Of a stretch of DNA of 64,000 nt, positions 51,525-60,400 are shown in pieces (within the stretch, counting starts at the first letter, position 1; the number at the start of each line of letters is the position of its first letter). This stretch comes from a bacterium. Its GTDB lineage: Bacteria; Babelota; Babeliae; Babelales; Babelaceae. Position numbers and translations under genes: made by a program. The notes under the pieces are model-generated. The model saw only the letters and a list, made by a program, of their open reading frames with translations, was not told the origin of the DNA and did no database searches. The stretch spans positions 372,001 to 436,000 of the forward strand of contig JAEYYR010000002.1 in the NCBI GenBank assembly GCA_023428375.1. Reading direction: 5' to 3'.

Positions 51525-52157
51525 ATGTATTATCTATTGCTAGTTTTTTCTATGTTTTTGAACGGTGCAGATTATAGCCCACAGCTCTTTCGTTACAATG
51601 ATGTTTATTATAGAAATGGTTCAACGCAGAGAATTGAAAAGCATATACAGCATTTAAAGGAAATTAATCAAATAGTTAAAAATGATGATGAATTTTTTCA
51701 TGATTTTTTAATTGAAGCACCTTTTCATCATGAATTAATGAGTTGCTGTATTTCAATTATGCGTAAGGAAGAAACATTAGATGCGTTTAGCGATATTTGG
51801 AAGTTTTATCTCAAGCATAAGGCGCACATACCAAAAAGAACGGATGTTTTCTTAAGAGAAAGTTGTATATTACTTTTGACGCTTTACCATTACTGCATGG
51901 TTAAGAACACAAAAGGAATAATATCTGATATGAGTACTCTCTATAATCAGTTATCAGCCTTACCATTGCCAGAGCTTCTTGATATGTTAGACACTACTTA
52001 TACGAGCTTGAAAAAAATATTTATGAATTACAATGCGCCGAATACCGTGACCTGGATGGCAAAATATTGGTGGGTACCACCCGTAGCAGTGACTGCATTG
52101 AGCTATACGGTTTTCAAATGGTACGTAAGCAGAATCAAATCGAAGATTACCGAATAA
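51525..52157 (+). CDS. Secreted protein with C-terminal membrane anchor, unknown function
   Basis: 210 aa. MYYLLLVFSMFLNGAD is a signal peptide and GAGGGGG precedes the start. Helical body, then a single hydrophobic helix near the C-terminus (YWWVPPVAVTALSYTVFKW) and a basic tail, which makes a protein anchored from the outside face of the inner membrane likely. Weak resemblance to the gene at 48742. No family recognised. Confidence 0.6.
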   Translation: MYYLLLVFSMFLNGADYSPQLFRYNDVYYRNGSTQRIEKHIQHLKEINQIVKNDDEFFHDFLIEAPFHHELMSCCISIMRKEETLDAFSDIWKFYLKHKAHIPKRTDVFLRESCILLLTLYHYCMVKNTKGIISDMSTLYNQLSALPLPELLDMLDTTYTSLKKIFMNYNAPNTVTWMAKYWWVPPVAVTALSYTVFKWYVSRIKSKITE

Positions 52158-52167
52158 AAAAAGATTG

Positions 52168-52176
52168 TGATATACT
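52168..52176 (+). promoter_or_regulatory. Extended -10 promoter of the CarD-like gene
   Basis: TG-A-TATACT followed by a leader of about 50 bases that contains a short TAGGG / CCCTA hairpin (52200-52217). Confidence 0.5.
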
Positions 52177-52232
52177 TGGATGTGGGTAAAGCTTTTTTGT
52201 AGGGATTATAACCCCTAAAAAAGGATTCACCC

Positions 52233-52760
52233 ATGTTCGCCGTTAATGATAAAGTTGTCTATCCTGGCCATGGTGTCGCAATTATCGTAAATGTTGTTCT
52301 TCAAAATATTGCCGGTACCTTAACACGTTGCTATGAGCTTAAATTTCTCAATAAGGATATGAAAATACTCGTTCCGGTGCATAATGCAATCGCGGTAGGT
52401 ATACGACCACTCAGCACGCAGCAATATGTTGCTGACGCTTTAAAAATACTCGCCGAACCCGCACGACGTTTAAGCAAATATGAATTTACGGCGAGTAGTT
52501 GGACCCGTCGTTACAAAAAATGTTTAGATGAGATGCGCACTGGTGATATTAAAAAAATTTCAGAAATATATAGAGATTTAACTTTTATCCAAACGCAAAA
52601 AGAATTATCTTTTGGTGAAAAAAATCTTTTGCTTCAAACGGAAAATTTATTGGTAGAAGAAATATCGCTCGTTCGTCAATTGCCACAAGATAAAGCAGTT
52701 GAACAATTACGTTCTATGTGCGTCTTTAAAACCAAGGGTTTGAAACCTAAAGAATTATAA
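52233..52760 (+). CDS. CarD/CdnL-family transcription regulator
   Basis: 175 aa. The N-terminal RNA-polymerase interaction domain (residues 1-65) begins FAVNDKVVYPGHGVAIIVNV and contains KILVPVHNAIAVGIRPL, the standard CarD pattern. A helical C-terminal DNA-binding domain follows (RRYKKCLDEMRTGDIKKISEIYRDL, EKNLLLQTENLLVEEISL). CarD binds the beta subunit and stabilises open promoter complexes, notably at rRNA promoters. AAAGGA precedes the start. A terminator separates it from miaA. Confidence 0.92.
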   Translation: MFAVNDKVVYPGHGVAIIVNVVLQNIAGTLTRCYELKFLNKDMKILVPVHNAIAVGIRPLSTQQYVADALKILAEPARRLSKYEFTASSWTRRYKKCLDEMRTGDIKKISEIYRDLTFIQTQKELSFGEKNLLLQTENLLVEEISLVRQLPQDKAVEQLRSMCVFKTKGLKPKEL

Positions 52761-52781
52761 TTAGATTATTATTAAAAATTT

Positions 52782-52812
52782 AAGGCAGGGTGTTTATATT
52801 TCGCTCTGCCTT
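52782..52812 (+). terminator. Rho-independent terminator
   Basis: AAGGCAG / CTGCCTT stem with T-run after the CarD-like gene. Confidence 0.78.
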
Positions 52813-52822
52813 TTCAATTTTA

Positions 52823-52831
52823 TGCTATACT
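52823..52831 (+). promoter_or_regulatory. Extended -10 promoter of miaA, probably giving a leaderless transcript
   Basis: TG-C-TATACT. The miaA ATG begins 8 bases after the box, where transcription itself would be expected to start. Confidence 0.55.
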
Positions 52832-52839
52832 TTTAGGCT

Positions 52840-53787
52840 ATGAAACCAATAATTATTATCACAGGTCCGACAGGATCTGGCAAAACTGATTTTTCATTAG
52901 AAGTTGCGCGCGCAGTATCAGGCGAAATAATTAATGCCGATATGGGACAAATGTTTTCTCCACTAACGATAGGTACCGCAAAACCTGCGTGGCGCCAGGA
53001 ATCGATTCCTCATCATTTATTTGATAACATCACGGAGCCTGAGGCATATTCTGCTGCTTCATACAGAAAAGACGTACAAGCATTGGTTGATGAAATTGAA
53101 TCGCGCGGGCACATTCCTGTTATTGTCGGTGGCTCAGGTTTTTATTTACAAGCCTTACTTTGGCGCTTTAAAGAATCACCTATACTCGAAACAACTGTAA
53201 CTGATTATAACGATGTTGAAACTTCTGCATTGTGGGAAATCCTCAAAGACAAAGATCCTATGCGCGCGAATGAAATTCATGAAAATGATCGCTATCGGAT
53301 TACGCGCGCATTAAAAATGCTTGATCATGGCATGTTGCCGTCATCACATAAGCCTGAATTCGATCCTATAAGGCCTTTTATTATTATAAACGTAGTGCGC
53401 TCTACCGATGACTTAGATGCGCGAATATTATCAAGATTAGACGCAATGTTACAATCGGGATGGGTTGAAGAAGTACAAGAATTAAACGACGCATGGAAGT
53501 CGTTTGTATATGAAAAGAAGATCATTGGTTATAATACCATCATTGATTATTTGAATAAAAAGATCCATTTTGCGGAAATGAAAGAATTGATCTTTTTTGC
53601 AACAAAACACTATGCAAAACGTCAGCGTACATTCTGGCGCGGATTAAAAAGAAAGATTCAGGAATCATTGGATTCACACCCTCAGTCGCATGGACAGATC
53701 TATGAGTATGACTTGACTTTATCGGATCATACATTATACATAAATCAGCTAATAGACCGGTTTAATGCATGGAACTATAATGAATGA
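52840..53787 (+). CDS. miaA: tRNA dimethylallyltransferase
   Basis: 315 aa. Adds the isopentenyl group to A37 of tRNAs that read codons starting with U. P-loop GPTGSGKTDFS at the N-terminus; NADMGQMFSPLTIGTAKP stands where the family usually has DSxQVYxxxxIGTAKP, a local deviation. VIVGGSGFYLQAL, NDRYRITRALKM and the C-terminal KKIIGYNTIIDYL with AKRQRTFWR follow. The start has no normal leader: an extended -10 lies just before it. Overlaps the next gene's start. Confidence 0.94.
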   Translation: MKPIIIITGPTGSGKTDFSLEVARAVSGEIINADMGQMFSPLTIGTAKPAWRQESIPHHLFDNITEPEAYSAASYRKDVQALVDEIESRGHIPVIVGGSGFYLQALLWRFKESPILETTVTDYNDVETSALWEILKDKDPMRANEIHENDRYRITRALKMLDHGMLPSSHKPEFDPIRPFIIINVVRSTDDLDARILSRLDAMLQSGWVEEVQELNDAWKSFVYEKKIIGYNTIIDYLNKKIHFAEMKELIFFATKHYAKRQRTFWRGLKRKIQESLDSHPQSHGQIYEYDLTLSDHTLYINQLIDRFNAWNYNE

Positions 53788-54349
53788 TAAGAATCTTCAT
53801 GATACTACGTTAATTCAAATCAGCGTTGCATTGATAAGCATCGCCAGTGTTTCATTTTTGGCTGGGTATTATCTTGGAAAAAAGAAGAGTGCTGAAGAAT
53901 TGGTTCGCTATGTTTCGCAGCAAACATTTGCGGATAAAATTTATTCTTCATTATGTACTTTGTATGATACTTACGAAGATGAGGCATATAATAATGTAGA
54001 AGAAAAAGAAGAAGAGCAGAAAAAAAATAATGAAGATACACTGACCGCAGACAAACCAGATGTGGTTGTGGTTAAGGAATTATACAGTGCAATTTTATGT
54101 GGATTTGGTTCGCAGAAAGCTGGGCTTGAATATGTACATCGATTGAATACAAAAGGTGTAAAGGCTCGCTTGATGACACGTACCAGTATCACCCGTAAAG
54201 GCAACACAAGAACATGGTATCAGGTTGTATCTGATCCATTGGATTATGAATCTACTATTCAGTTAGCTGAGCGATTAAAAAAAGAAGATAAATTAACGAA
54301 CGTAATGCTCCACAAAGTTCAGAACGAGCAGAAGGAAAATATTATATGA
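53780..54349 (+). CDS. Membrane-anchored protein with SPOR-like C-terminal domain
   Basis: 189 aa from ATG 53780, which overlaps the end of miaA and has GGA upstream; a further ATG at 53765 is in frame. One transmembrane helix at about residues 12-34 (ISVALISIASVSFLAGYYLG), an acidic linker rich in Glu, Lys and Asn, then a C-terminal region LYSAILCGFGSQKAGLEYVHRLNTKGVKARLM ... TWYQVVSDPLDYESTIQLAERL with the pattern of SPOR domains, which bind denuded septal peptidoglycan. A division role is therefore likely but inferred. The stop overlaps the next start by 4 bases. Confidence 0.72.
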   Translation: MNDKNLHDTTLIQISVALISIASVSFLAGYYLGKKKSAEELVRYVSQQTFADKIYSSLCTLYDTYEDEAYNNVEEKEEEQKKNNEDTLTADKPDVVVVKELYSAILCGFGSQKAGLEYVHRLNTKGVKARLMTRTSITRKGNTRTWYQVVSDPLDYESTIQLAERLKKEDKLTNVMLHKVQNEQKENII

Positions 54350-55857
54350 TTACTGCTATGAGAAACAAATTTGGCAAAACATCAATGAATCAAATAATTC
54401 TTTGGTTGATGCTTTTTTCTATGTTTGGCATGGGATCTATTGCGGGACTCTTTAAACGTTTCTATGGTTCTTCTTCTACAGTTGCTGAAGTGAATGGTTA
54501 TGAGATCTCAGCGCGAGAATATCGTTCTAAATACATGGAAGAACAGCGCAGGCTCGATTACTTCCGTCAACAATTTGGACCAATGGCTGATCAGCTCTTA
54601 CAGGCACAAGGCATCTCAGCATCAGCTGAAGAATTGGCTATGAATAGTTTGGTGCAAGAAAAATTACTAGATGGTATTGCCGATAAAATAGGTGTAAGTG
54701 TTTCAGCAGAATATGTTGAAAAGAAATTGCAGGATCCATTATTTGTACTGCAAACGCTTGGTGAGCTTGTGCCTCCCTATTTAATGGATAAAAATGGTGC
54801 GATAGATCGTAAAGCATTGGTAAAACATTTGCAACGTCAAGGTATTGCGTTAACCGATTTTGATTATTTGCTTGAAGGTTTATTACGTCGTATTTTTGTT
54901 ATGACCTTAATTTCTGGTGGCCTATATATCCCTAATGCATTAATTAAAGAAGCTTACATTCGCCAAGAAGGTGTGCGTGATTATGCATTGTTGACTATTC
55001 CAAGCGAAAGCTATCGCAAAGAAATTGAAAAGCAAACAGTTTCTGAAGATGTGTTGCGCGACTTCTATCTTCGTTATAACACCGCTATGCAACGTTACTA
55101 CGAACCAGAATCAAGAACTGGTGAATTGGCTGTCTTTAATCTTAAGCCAAATCAAGAACAGCAATTTTTAGCAGCGGCACAACAAGTAACTGCTAACCCA
55201 TGGGATACTTCAGCAGAAGATGCATTATTGAAGAAATTCGGTTCAACTTCAAAAAAATCAATAACCTTACATCAGTCAGATACTTCTGAAACGGGCAAAA
55301 GATTATTCTCTATAAATCCGAATGAAAAAACTGCGTACACAGACAAAGGCAAAGGCTATATTTTGTCAGTAACTAAAGTTGAGCCTGCAAAACAGTTGCC
55401 GTATGAAAGCGTTGCCGCTGGCGTACTTAAGGATTATGTCCAAGAACAAACCATGGTAAAAATGCGCTCCGTGACTGAAGAAGCAGCTAATTTGGCAAAA
55501 AAAGAAGGTTTACAAGCAGCCCAAAAGGCATTTAACGGTAAAATAACCACCTTTAAGGTGCAAGGTACCGCTGATGATCAGTGGCAAAAGTTGAACCAAC
55601 AGAATATTAATACTGAAGCAGTAAAGAACATGGCTGTTGCTAAAACACTTACCCTTGGCCTTAATGACGATGCTGGCTATGTGATTGAATTAACTAATGT
55701 TGAAGCTGTTTCTTCAGAAGCAATAGCAGCAGCACGTGAAGTTTTTGAGCGTGCGTTATATGCCCAAGAAATGTCGCCATTTATAGCTGGCTTTGTTGCG
55801 TCTTTGCAGAAAACTGCTAAAATTAAGCTTAATCAATCAATGTTTTATCAAAACTAG
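54346..55857 (+). CDS. PpiD/SurA-like periplasmic chaperone without visible parvulin domain
   Basis: 503 aa. An N-terminal transmembrane anchor (IILWLMLFSMFGMGSIAGLF) and then the SurA_N-type segment VAEVNGYEISAREYRSKYMEEQRRL, a mark of PpiD. The parvulin core expected in the middle is not evident: I see no typical HILV or GGDLG motifs. A chaperone-only role at the Sec exit is plausible, as several PpiD/SurA relatives lack isomerase activity. Overlaps the SPOR-like gene by ATGA. recA follows. Confidence 0.75.
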   Translation: MITAMRNKFGKTSMNQIILWLMLFSMFGMGSIAGLFKRFYGSSSTVAEVNGYEISAREYRSKYMEEQRRLDYFRQQFGPMADQLLQAQGISASAEELAMNSLVQEKLLDGIADKIGVSVSAEYVEKKLQDPLFVLQTLGELVPPYLMDKNGAIDRKALVKHLQRQGIALTDFDYLLEGLLRRIFVMTLISGGLYIPNALIKEAYIRQEGVRDYALLTIPSESYRKEIEKQTVSEDVLRDFYLRYNTAMQRYYEPESRTGELAVFNLKPNQEQQFLAAAQQVTANPWDTSAEDALLKKFGSTSKKSITLHQSDTSETGKRLFSINPNEKTAYTDKGKGYILSVTKVEPAKQLPYESVAAGVLKDYVQEQTMVKMRSVTEEAANLAKKEGLQAAQKAFNGKITTFKVQGTADDQWQKLNQQNINTEAVKNMAVAKTLTLGLNDDAGYVIELTNVEAVSSEAIAAAREVFERALYAQEMSPFIAGFVASLQKTAKIKLNQSMFYQN

Positions 55858-55904
55858 ATAGAGCACTATAAAATTAAATTTTGACTTTTTACAAGAGTTA
55901 CATT

Positions 55905-56960
55905 GTGAGCGAAAAGCATCCACGTGAATCAATTGACCTCAGCGCTAAGAAAAAGGCGTTAGAGGCTACCCTAGCCCATATTGACAAGCAATATGGTAAG
56001 GGATCTGTTATGCTACTTGGTCAAAAATCAGACAAAAATGCTGATGCCATTTCATTGGGATCCATTTTGGTTGATCATGCTACCGGTATTGGTGGCTTGC
56101 CTCGTGGTCGTATTGTAGAAATATATGGTCCAGAAGCATCTGGTAAGACTACTTTAGCGTTACAAGCGATAGCTGAAGCACAAAAATTGGGCGGAACTTG
56201 CGCATTTATCGATGCGGAACATGCTCTTGACCCTGTGTATGCAGCGAAGCTGGGCGTTAAATGCAATGAGTTAATCATTGCCCAGCCAGATTATGGTGAA
56301 CAAGCGTTGGATATTGCAGAGATGCTTATCCGTTCCAGCGCCGTAGATATTATCGTTGTCGACTCGGTAGCGGCCCTTGTTCCAAAAGCGGAACTTGAAG
56401 GCGATATGGGCGATGTCCATGTTGGTTTGCAAGCCCGTTTAATGTCTCAAGCGCTTCGTAAATTGACCCCCGTTGTACACAAATCTAATACGGTTTTGGT
56501 CTTTATTAACCAAATTCGTCATAATATTAATGCTATGGCATTTGCCAATAAAGAAGTTACTACTGGTGGTAACGCATTGAAGTTTTATTCATCTTTACGT
56601 CTTGAAGTTCGTCGTGTTGAGGGCCTTAAAGATAAAGAAGGTAATCATCGCGGTAATAGAGTTCAGGTTAAAGTTGCAAAAAACAAAATGGCTCCTCCAT
56701 TCAAAGTGGTCAAGGTTGACCTTATGTTTGGTGAAGGTATTAGTCGTGAGTACGAACTCATTGATGCTGCATTGTTAACTGGATCTTTGGTGCAATCGGG
56801 TTCTTGGTTCTCTTATGAGGGCGAGAAGATTGCTCAAGGACGTGATGGCGTGGCGTTAGCATTAAAAACACAGCCTGAGCTTTTCCAGCGTATGAAACAG
56901 CGTGTGATGGAGTCTCTCTCCGCGACTGCTCCAGCAATTATTGATGTACAGGGTGAATAG
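55905..56960 (+). CDS. recA: Recombinase RecA
   Basis: 351 aa from GTG 55905 with AAGAG upstream; an in-frame TTG at 55881 is less likely. Walker [55 protein letters not shown] and [17 protein letters not shown] are all standard. Shorter C-terminal tail than E. coli. Works with SSB and DprA, both in this window. infC begins on the last base of its stop codon. Confidence 0.98.
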   Translation: MSEKHPRESIDLSAKKKALEATLAHIDKQYGKGSVMLLGQKSDKNADAISLGSILVDHATGIGGLPRGRIVEIYGPEASGKTTLALQAIAEAQKLGGTCAFIDAEHALDPVYAAKLGVKCNELIIAQPDYGEQALDIAEMLIRSSAVDIIVVDSVAALVPKAELEGDMGDVHVGLQARLMSQALRKLTPVVHKSNTVLVFINQIRHNINAMAFANKEVTTGGNALKFYSSLRLEVRRVEGLKDKEGNHRGNRVQVKVAKNKMAPPFKVVKVDLMFGEGISREYELIDAALLTGSLVQSGSWFSYEGEKIAQGRDGVALALKTQPELFQRMKQRVMESLSATAPAIIDVQGE

Positions 56961-57508
56961 TGAATATGAAACCAAGGCAAGATAATTTGCCTCTAATAAA
57001 TGAAAAAATTCGTTTTGAGCGTTTACAGCTTATTACGCATGATGGTCGTAACTTGGGTGTTGTAACTCGTGATCAGGCATTGCGTGAAGCGCGTACTGCT
57101 GGTCTTGACTTAGTAATCATTTCTGAACAAGGTGGCGATGGCTTTCCAGTAGCGAAAGTTATGGACTTTGGCAAAGTTTTGTATGAAAAGAAAAAGCAAC
57201 AAGCAGAAGCTAAAAAGAAGCAGCATGTTATTCAAGTTAAAGAATTAAAGCTTCGCCCTAAAATTGCGGATCATGATTTTGAAACAAAGATGAATCAAGC
57301 AATGCAATTTTTGAAAGAAGGTAAGCGTCTTAAAATTACGCTTATGTTTAAAGGACGTGAAAGTGCAATGCGTGATGAACGCGGCTCTGAAATGTTTGCT
57401 AAAATTGAAGAGATCGTTAACAATGAAGGTTTTGGTCCTAAGCTCATGCAAGAGAAAGACACCAAAGCGCCAACAATGTGGTCTCGCATTTATTTTCTAA
57501 AAAAATAG
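56960..57508 (+). CDS. infC: Translation initiation factor IF-3
   Basis: 182 aa. LPLINEKIRFERLQLITHDGRNLGVVTRDQAL is the N-terminal domain; PVAKVMDFGKVLYEKKKQQAEAKKKQ the linker; KELKLRPKIADHDFETKMNQA begins the C-terminal domain. Starts with GTG overlapping the recA stop by one base; an ATG two codons later is also possible. Followed by rpmI and rplT in the classical order infC-rpmI-rplT. Confidence 0.97.
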   Translation: MNMKPRQDNLPLINEKIRFERLQLITHDGRNLGVVTRDQALREARTAGLDLVIISEQGGDGFPVAKVMDFGKVLYEKKKQQAEAKKKQHVIQVKELKLRPKIADHDFETKMNQAMQFLKEGKRLKITLMFKGRESAMRDERGSEMFAKIEEIVNNEGFGPKLMQEKDTKAPTMWSRIYFLKK

Positions 57509-57517
57509 GACTTTTAT

Positions 57518-57712
57518 ATGTCAAAGATGAAAACACACTCTGGTGCTAAAAAGCGCTTTAAAAAACTAAAAAATGGTCAGTTCAAGGCTGCGCGCCCGTT
57601 CCGTCGCCACTTGCTTACCAAGAAAACCGCAAAACGTAAACGTGGATTGCGCTCACCATTATACATTGGTCCTAGCGATATCAACCACATCATACCTTTG
57701 CTCCCTTATTAA
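57518..57712 (+). CDS. rpmI: Ribosomal protein L35
   Basis: 64 aa, the usual length. KMKTHSGAKKRFKKLKNGQFKA and the C-terminal RGLRSPLYIGPSDINHIIPLLPY follow the family pattern. Part of the infC-rpmI-rplT operon. Confidence 0.97.
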   Translation: MSKMKTHSGAKKRFKKLKNGQFKAARPFRRHLLTKKTAKRKRGLRSPLYIGPSDINHIIPLLPY

Positions 57713-57753
57713 TTAGTAAATAATTGTATAAATCCAAATAAAGGAATAAGCCC

Positions 57754-58101
57754 ATGACCCGTGTCAAACGTGGTACAGTAACCAAAAAACGCCATAAAAA
57801 ATTATTAAAACAGACTAAAGGCTTCTGGGGTCAACGTAAAAACGTTTTCCGCCGTGCTAAAGAAACTTTGCTTCGTGCAATGGCTTTTGCATTTAAAGGC
57901 CGTAAGCTTAAAAAACGTGATATGCGTGGATTGTTCATTAGCCGTGTAAAAGCAGCTGCTGAAGAACGCGGTATGAAATATAACAAGCTTATTCATGGCT
58001 TGAAATTGGCGCACGTACAATTAAACCGTAAAATGTTAAGCCAGATCGCTATTTTTGATGCTGCTGCATTTGACCGCGTAGTTGAAATCGCTCGTCGTTG
58101 A
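57754..58101 (+). CDS. rplT: Ribosomal protein L20
   Basis: 115 aa. MTRVKRGTVTKKRHKKLLKQTKGFWGQRKNVFRRAKE and LKKRDMRGLFISRVKAAAEERGMKYNKLIHGLK are standard. L20 binds 23S rRNA early in assembly and in several bacteria represses its own operon; I see no clear mimic structure in the leader here. AAAGGAA precedes the start. Confidence 0.97.
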   Translation: MTRVKRGTVTKKRHKKLLKQTKGFWGQRKNVFRRAKETLLRAMAFAFKGRKLKKRDMRGLFISRVKAAAEERGMKYNKLIHGLKLAHVQLNRKMLSQIAIFDAAAFDRVVEIARR

Positions 58102-58108
58102 TATCTTC

Positions 58109-58138
58109 TTGACAAACGAGATGGCTGTTTATTAGAAT
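58109..58138 (+). promoter_or_regulatory. Promoter of the zapB-like/zapA pair
   Basis: TTGACA (58109-58114), an 18-base spacer and TAGAAT (58133-58138). The leader contains a GTTTGT / ACAAAC hairpin (58149-58164). Confidence 0.7.
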
Positions 58139-58181
58139 CAGCTTCAAAGTTTGTGTCAACAAACAGTGAAGGGAGATATTA

Positions 58182-58409
58182 ATGGAAGCATTACAAATTC
58201 TTGAACAGAAGATTGCGCGTCTTATTGAGAGTAAAAAGCAGGATGTTGATCTTATTATCGAATTACGTGCTGAAAATGCTCGTTTGAAAGATCAATTAGA
58301 GAAATTAGAAAACTCACTGCTCGTTCATCATCAAACTAAAATGGTTGTTGATGATTTGATTCGTAGTATTGATTTACTTGTAGAGCAAGAATCGCAACAA
58401 GGACAGTAA
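58182..58409 (+). CDS. Small coiled-coil protein, ZapB-like
   Basis: 75 aa, one long predicted coiled coil (LEQKIARLIESKK, LRAENARLKDQLEKLENSL). No membrane segment. Position directly before zapA (2 bases apart) suggests a cell-division partner in the manner of ZapB, but coiled coils of this size look alike, so this rests on context. AAGGGAG precedes the start. Confidence 0.6.
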   Translation: MEALQILEQKIARLIESKKQDVDLIIELRAENARLKDQLEKLENSLLVHHQTKMVVDDLIRSIDLLVEQESQQGQ

Positions 58410-58411
58410 GC

Positions 58412-58690
58412 GTGAAAAATATCAAAGTCTCAATATTTGGTGAAGGCTACTCGCTTATTAGTGATGAATCTGAAGAGCATATTCTCGCTGTTGCTCGTCG
58501 TGTTGATGGGCTCATGAGAGAAATTGCACAACAGACATCAATAACTGATCCAAAACGTATTGCGGTACTTGTTGCTTTACGTCTTGCAAGCGATCTTAAA
58601 AATCAAGAAAGCCTTCTTGAGCATAAGTATCAAGAATATGTTCAATTACTTGATAGAATTGATCAAGAATTGACTTCTGTTTGTCTTTGA
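58412..58690 (+). CDS. zapA: Cell-division protein ZapA
   Basis: 92 aa, GTG start. KVSIFGEGYSLISDESEEHILAVARRVDGLMREIA matches the ZapA N-terminal fold (family VxIxGxxYxLxs...), and VLVALRLASDLKNQE the family helix. It bundles FtsZ filaments. FtsZ is not in the window; ftsK is. Second gene of a two-gene unit. Confidence 0.88.
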   Translation: MKNIKVSIFGEGYSLISDESEEHILAVARRVDGLMREIAQQTSITDPKRIAVLVALRLASDLKNQESLLEHKYQEYVQLLDRIDQELTSVCL

Positions 58691-58691
58691 A

Positions 58692-58724
58692 AAATGTCGT
58701 GGGCCTTTAATCCCCACGACATTT
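58692..58724 (+). terminator. Hairpin after zapA
   Basis: A perfect 12-bp stem AAATGTCGTGGG / CCCACGACATTT immediately after the zapA stop, with only a short T tail. Confidence 0.65.
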
Positions 58725-58741
58725 GATGCACCATTGAGTCC

Positions 58742-58784
58742 TTCTTTCCTGTTATTCTTGGATCCTCTCCATCGAAGGAAAGAA
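58742..58784 (+). promoter_or_regulatory. Inverted repeat that would mask the rny ribosome-binding site
   Basis: TTCTTTCCT (58742-58750) is the exact complement of AGGAAAGAA (58776-58784), which holds the Shine-Dalgarno of rny. Pairing would hide the ribosome site 2 bases before the ATG. Confidence 0.45.
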
Positions 58785-58786
58785 TA

Positions 58787-60343
58787 ATGGAATTGTGGTT
58801 ATTATTACTAGCAGTAGGTGGTTTTGGTTTGTGGGCATTTTTAATGTACATTGCTCAAGGCACACTCGCTCGCGCTCGAACCTTATTTGCTGAAGCGCAA
58901 TTTTCTCGCGAATCAGTTAAACGTGAATTAGAAGCTGAACGTCGTGAAGCTATGCTCAAATTAAAAGATGAGCTGTATAAGCGTCGTATTGATTTTGATA
59001 ATGATATTAAACGTGAAAAACTCGAACTTGAGCGCTTTCAATCGAAAGTAAATGCTCGTTTTGAGACTATAGAAAAAAAAGAACAACGTATTGAAGAACT
59101 TCATGCGGAGTTACAACAAAAAGAACGCGCGCTGTTGCGTTCAACTGATCAGATTCGTATTAATGAGCAAAAACTTAAATCATTGTATGATGAGCTGATT
59201 AATAAATTGGAACATTTGAGTGGTATGACTCGTGATGAAGCACGCCAAACGCTTTTTAATACCTTAGAAGCGGAAGTGCGTCATACACAAGAAAAATGGA
59301 TTCAAAAAGTAGAAGAAGATACTCGCCAAACGGCAAAAGAAAAATCTATTCAGGTTTTAGTAACAGCAATGCAACGATTTGTTGCGGAACAAGTAGCACC
59401 ACATTCTACTGGCGTTGTGCATTTGCCTAATGATGAGATGAAAGGTCGAATCATTGGTAAAGAGGGTCGAAATATTAAGGCTCTTGAGATGGCAACCGGC
59501 ATGGAATTTGTTATTGGTGATACCCCTGAGGTTATTACTATTTCGGGCTTCAATCCAATTCGTCGTGAAGTTGCTCGTCGTTCGCTTGAAAAATTAATCC
59601 TCGATGGTCGTATTAATCCTACCCGTATTGAAGAAACTGTTCATCAATGTGAAAAAGAAATTGATGAAATGGTGGAAGATTACGGTAAAAAAGCAATCAT
59701 GGAATTTAACTTACAAGGCGTTAAATCAGAAATGGTTTCATTGCTTGGTAAATTGCATTTCCGTACCAGCTATTCTCAAAATGTGTTAATGCATAGTATT
59801 GAGGTAGCTTATTTTGCTCGTATGATTGCCGAAGAACTCGGATTACCTCATCCCGAAATCGCGTTACGCGGTGGGTTGTTCCATGATATTGGTAAAGCTT
59901 TATCAGCTGAACATGAAGGTCCTCACGCATTGATTGGTGCTGAAATTGCAAAACGTTGTGGAGAAGATCCATTGGTAGTTAATGCTATAGCAGCTCACCA
60001 TGAAGAGGTTCCATTTACATCGGTGTACTCACCAATCGTTATGATAGCAGATACAATTTCTGCATCTCGTCCTGGTGCTCGACGTGAAACCTTGACCACC
60101 TATTTGAAACGATTAGAAAAGCTTGAAGATTTAGCAACATCCTTTGATGGCGTTAAGCGTGCATACGCGATTCAAGCTGGTCGTGAAATTCGTGTGATTG
60201 TTGAAGAAGAGGTTTTAAGTGATGAACAAGCACTTACTCTTGCACGCGATCTAGCACAAAAGATAGAAACCGAAATGGCTTTTCCGGGTCAAATCAAGGT
60301 AAACGTTATTCGTGAAAAGCGTGCTATTGAATACGCTCGATAA
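58787..60343 (+). CDS. rny: Ribonuclease Y
   Basis: 518 aa, the family length. An N-terminal membrane anchor (residues 1-22), a long charged coiled coil (to about 190), a KH domain (GRIIGKEGRNIKALEMATGMEFVIGDTPEVI), and an HD domain with GGLFHDIGKAL and AIAAHHEEV. Membrane-bound endoribonuclease that starts mRNA decay in bacteria without RNase E. GAAGGAAAG precedes the start within a possible masking hairpin. ymdB follows after one intervening gene. Confidence 0.97.
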   Translation: MELWLLLLAVGGFGLWAFLMYIAQGTLARARTLFAEAQFSRESVKRELEAERREAMLKLKDELYKRRIDFDNDIKREKLELERFQSKVNARFETIEKKEQRIEELHAELQQKERALLRSTDQIRINEQKLKSLYDELINKLEHLSGMTRDEARQTLFNTLEAEVRHTQEKWIQKVEEDTRQTAKEKSIQVLVTAMQRFVAEQVAPHSTGVVHLPNDEMKGRIIGKEGRNIKALEMATGMEFVIGDTPEVITISGFNPIRREVARRSLEKLILDGRINPTRIEETVHQCEKEIDEMVEDYGKKAIMEFNLQGVKSEMVSLLGKLHFRTSYSQNVLMHSIEVAYFARMIAEELGLPHPEIALRGGLFHDIGKALSAEHEGPHALIGAEIAKRCGEDPLVVNAIAAHHEEVPFTSVYSPIVMIADTISASRPGARRETLTTYLKRLEKLEDLATSFDGVKRAYAIQAGREIRVIVEEEVLSDEQALTLARDLAQKIETEMAFPGQIKVNVIREKRAIEYAR

Positions 60344-60352
60344 AAATAATAC

Positions 60353-60382
60353 AATAACTCCGCATGAATGTGCGGAGTTATT
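60353..60382 (+). terminator. Rho-independent terminator of rny
   Basis: A perfect 12-bp stem AATAACTCCGCA / TGCGGAGTTATT with a 6-base loop, T-rich end, 9 bases after rny. Confidence 0.8.
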
Positions 60383-60400
60383 TATTTAAGGAGCAGAGGT

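Noticed and set aside
58691..58786. 6S RNA gene after zapA, as in proteobacteria
   Set aside because: Only 96 bases are available and they hold a terminator-like hairpin and the rny ribosome-site hairpin; no 6S-type open bubble is possible.
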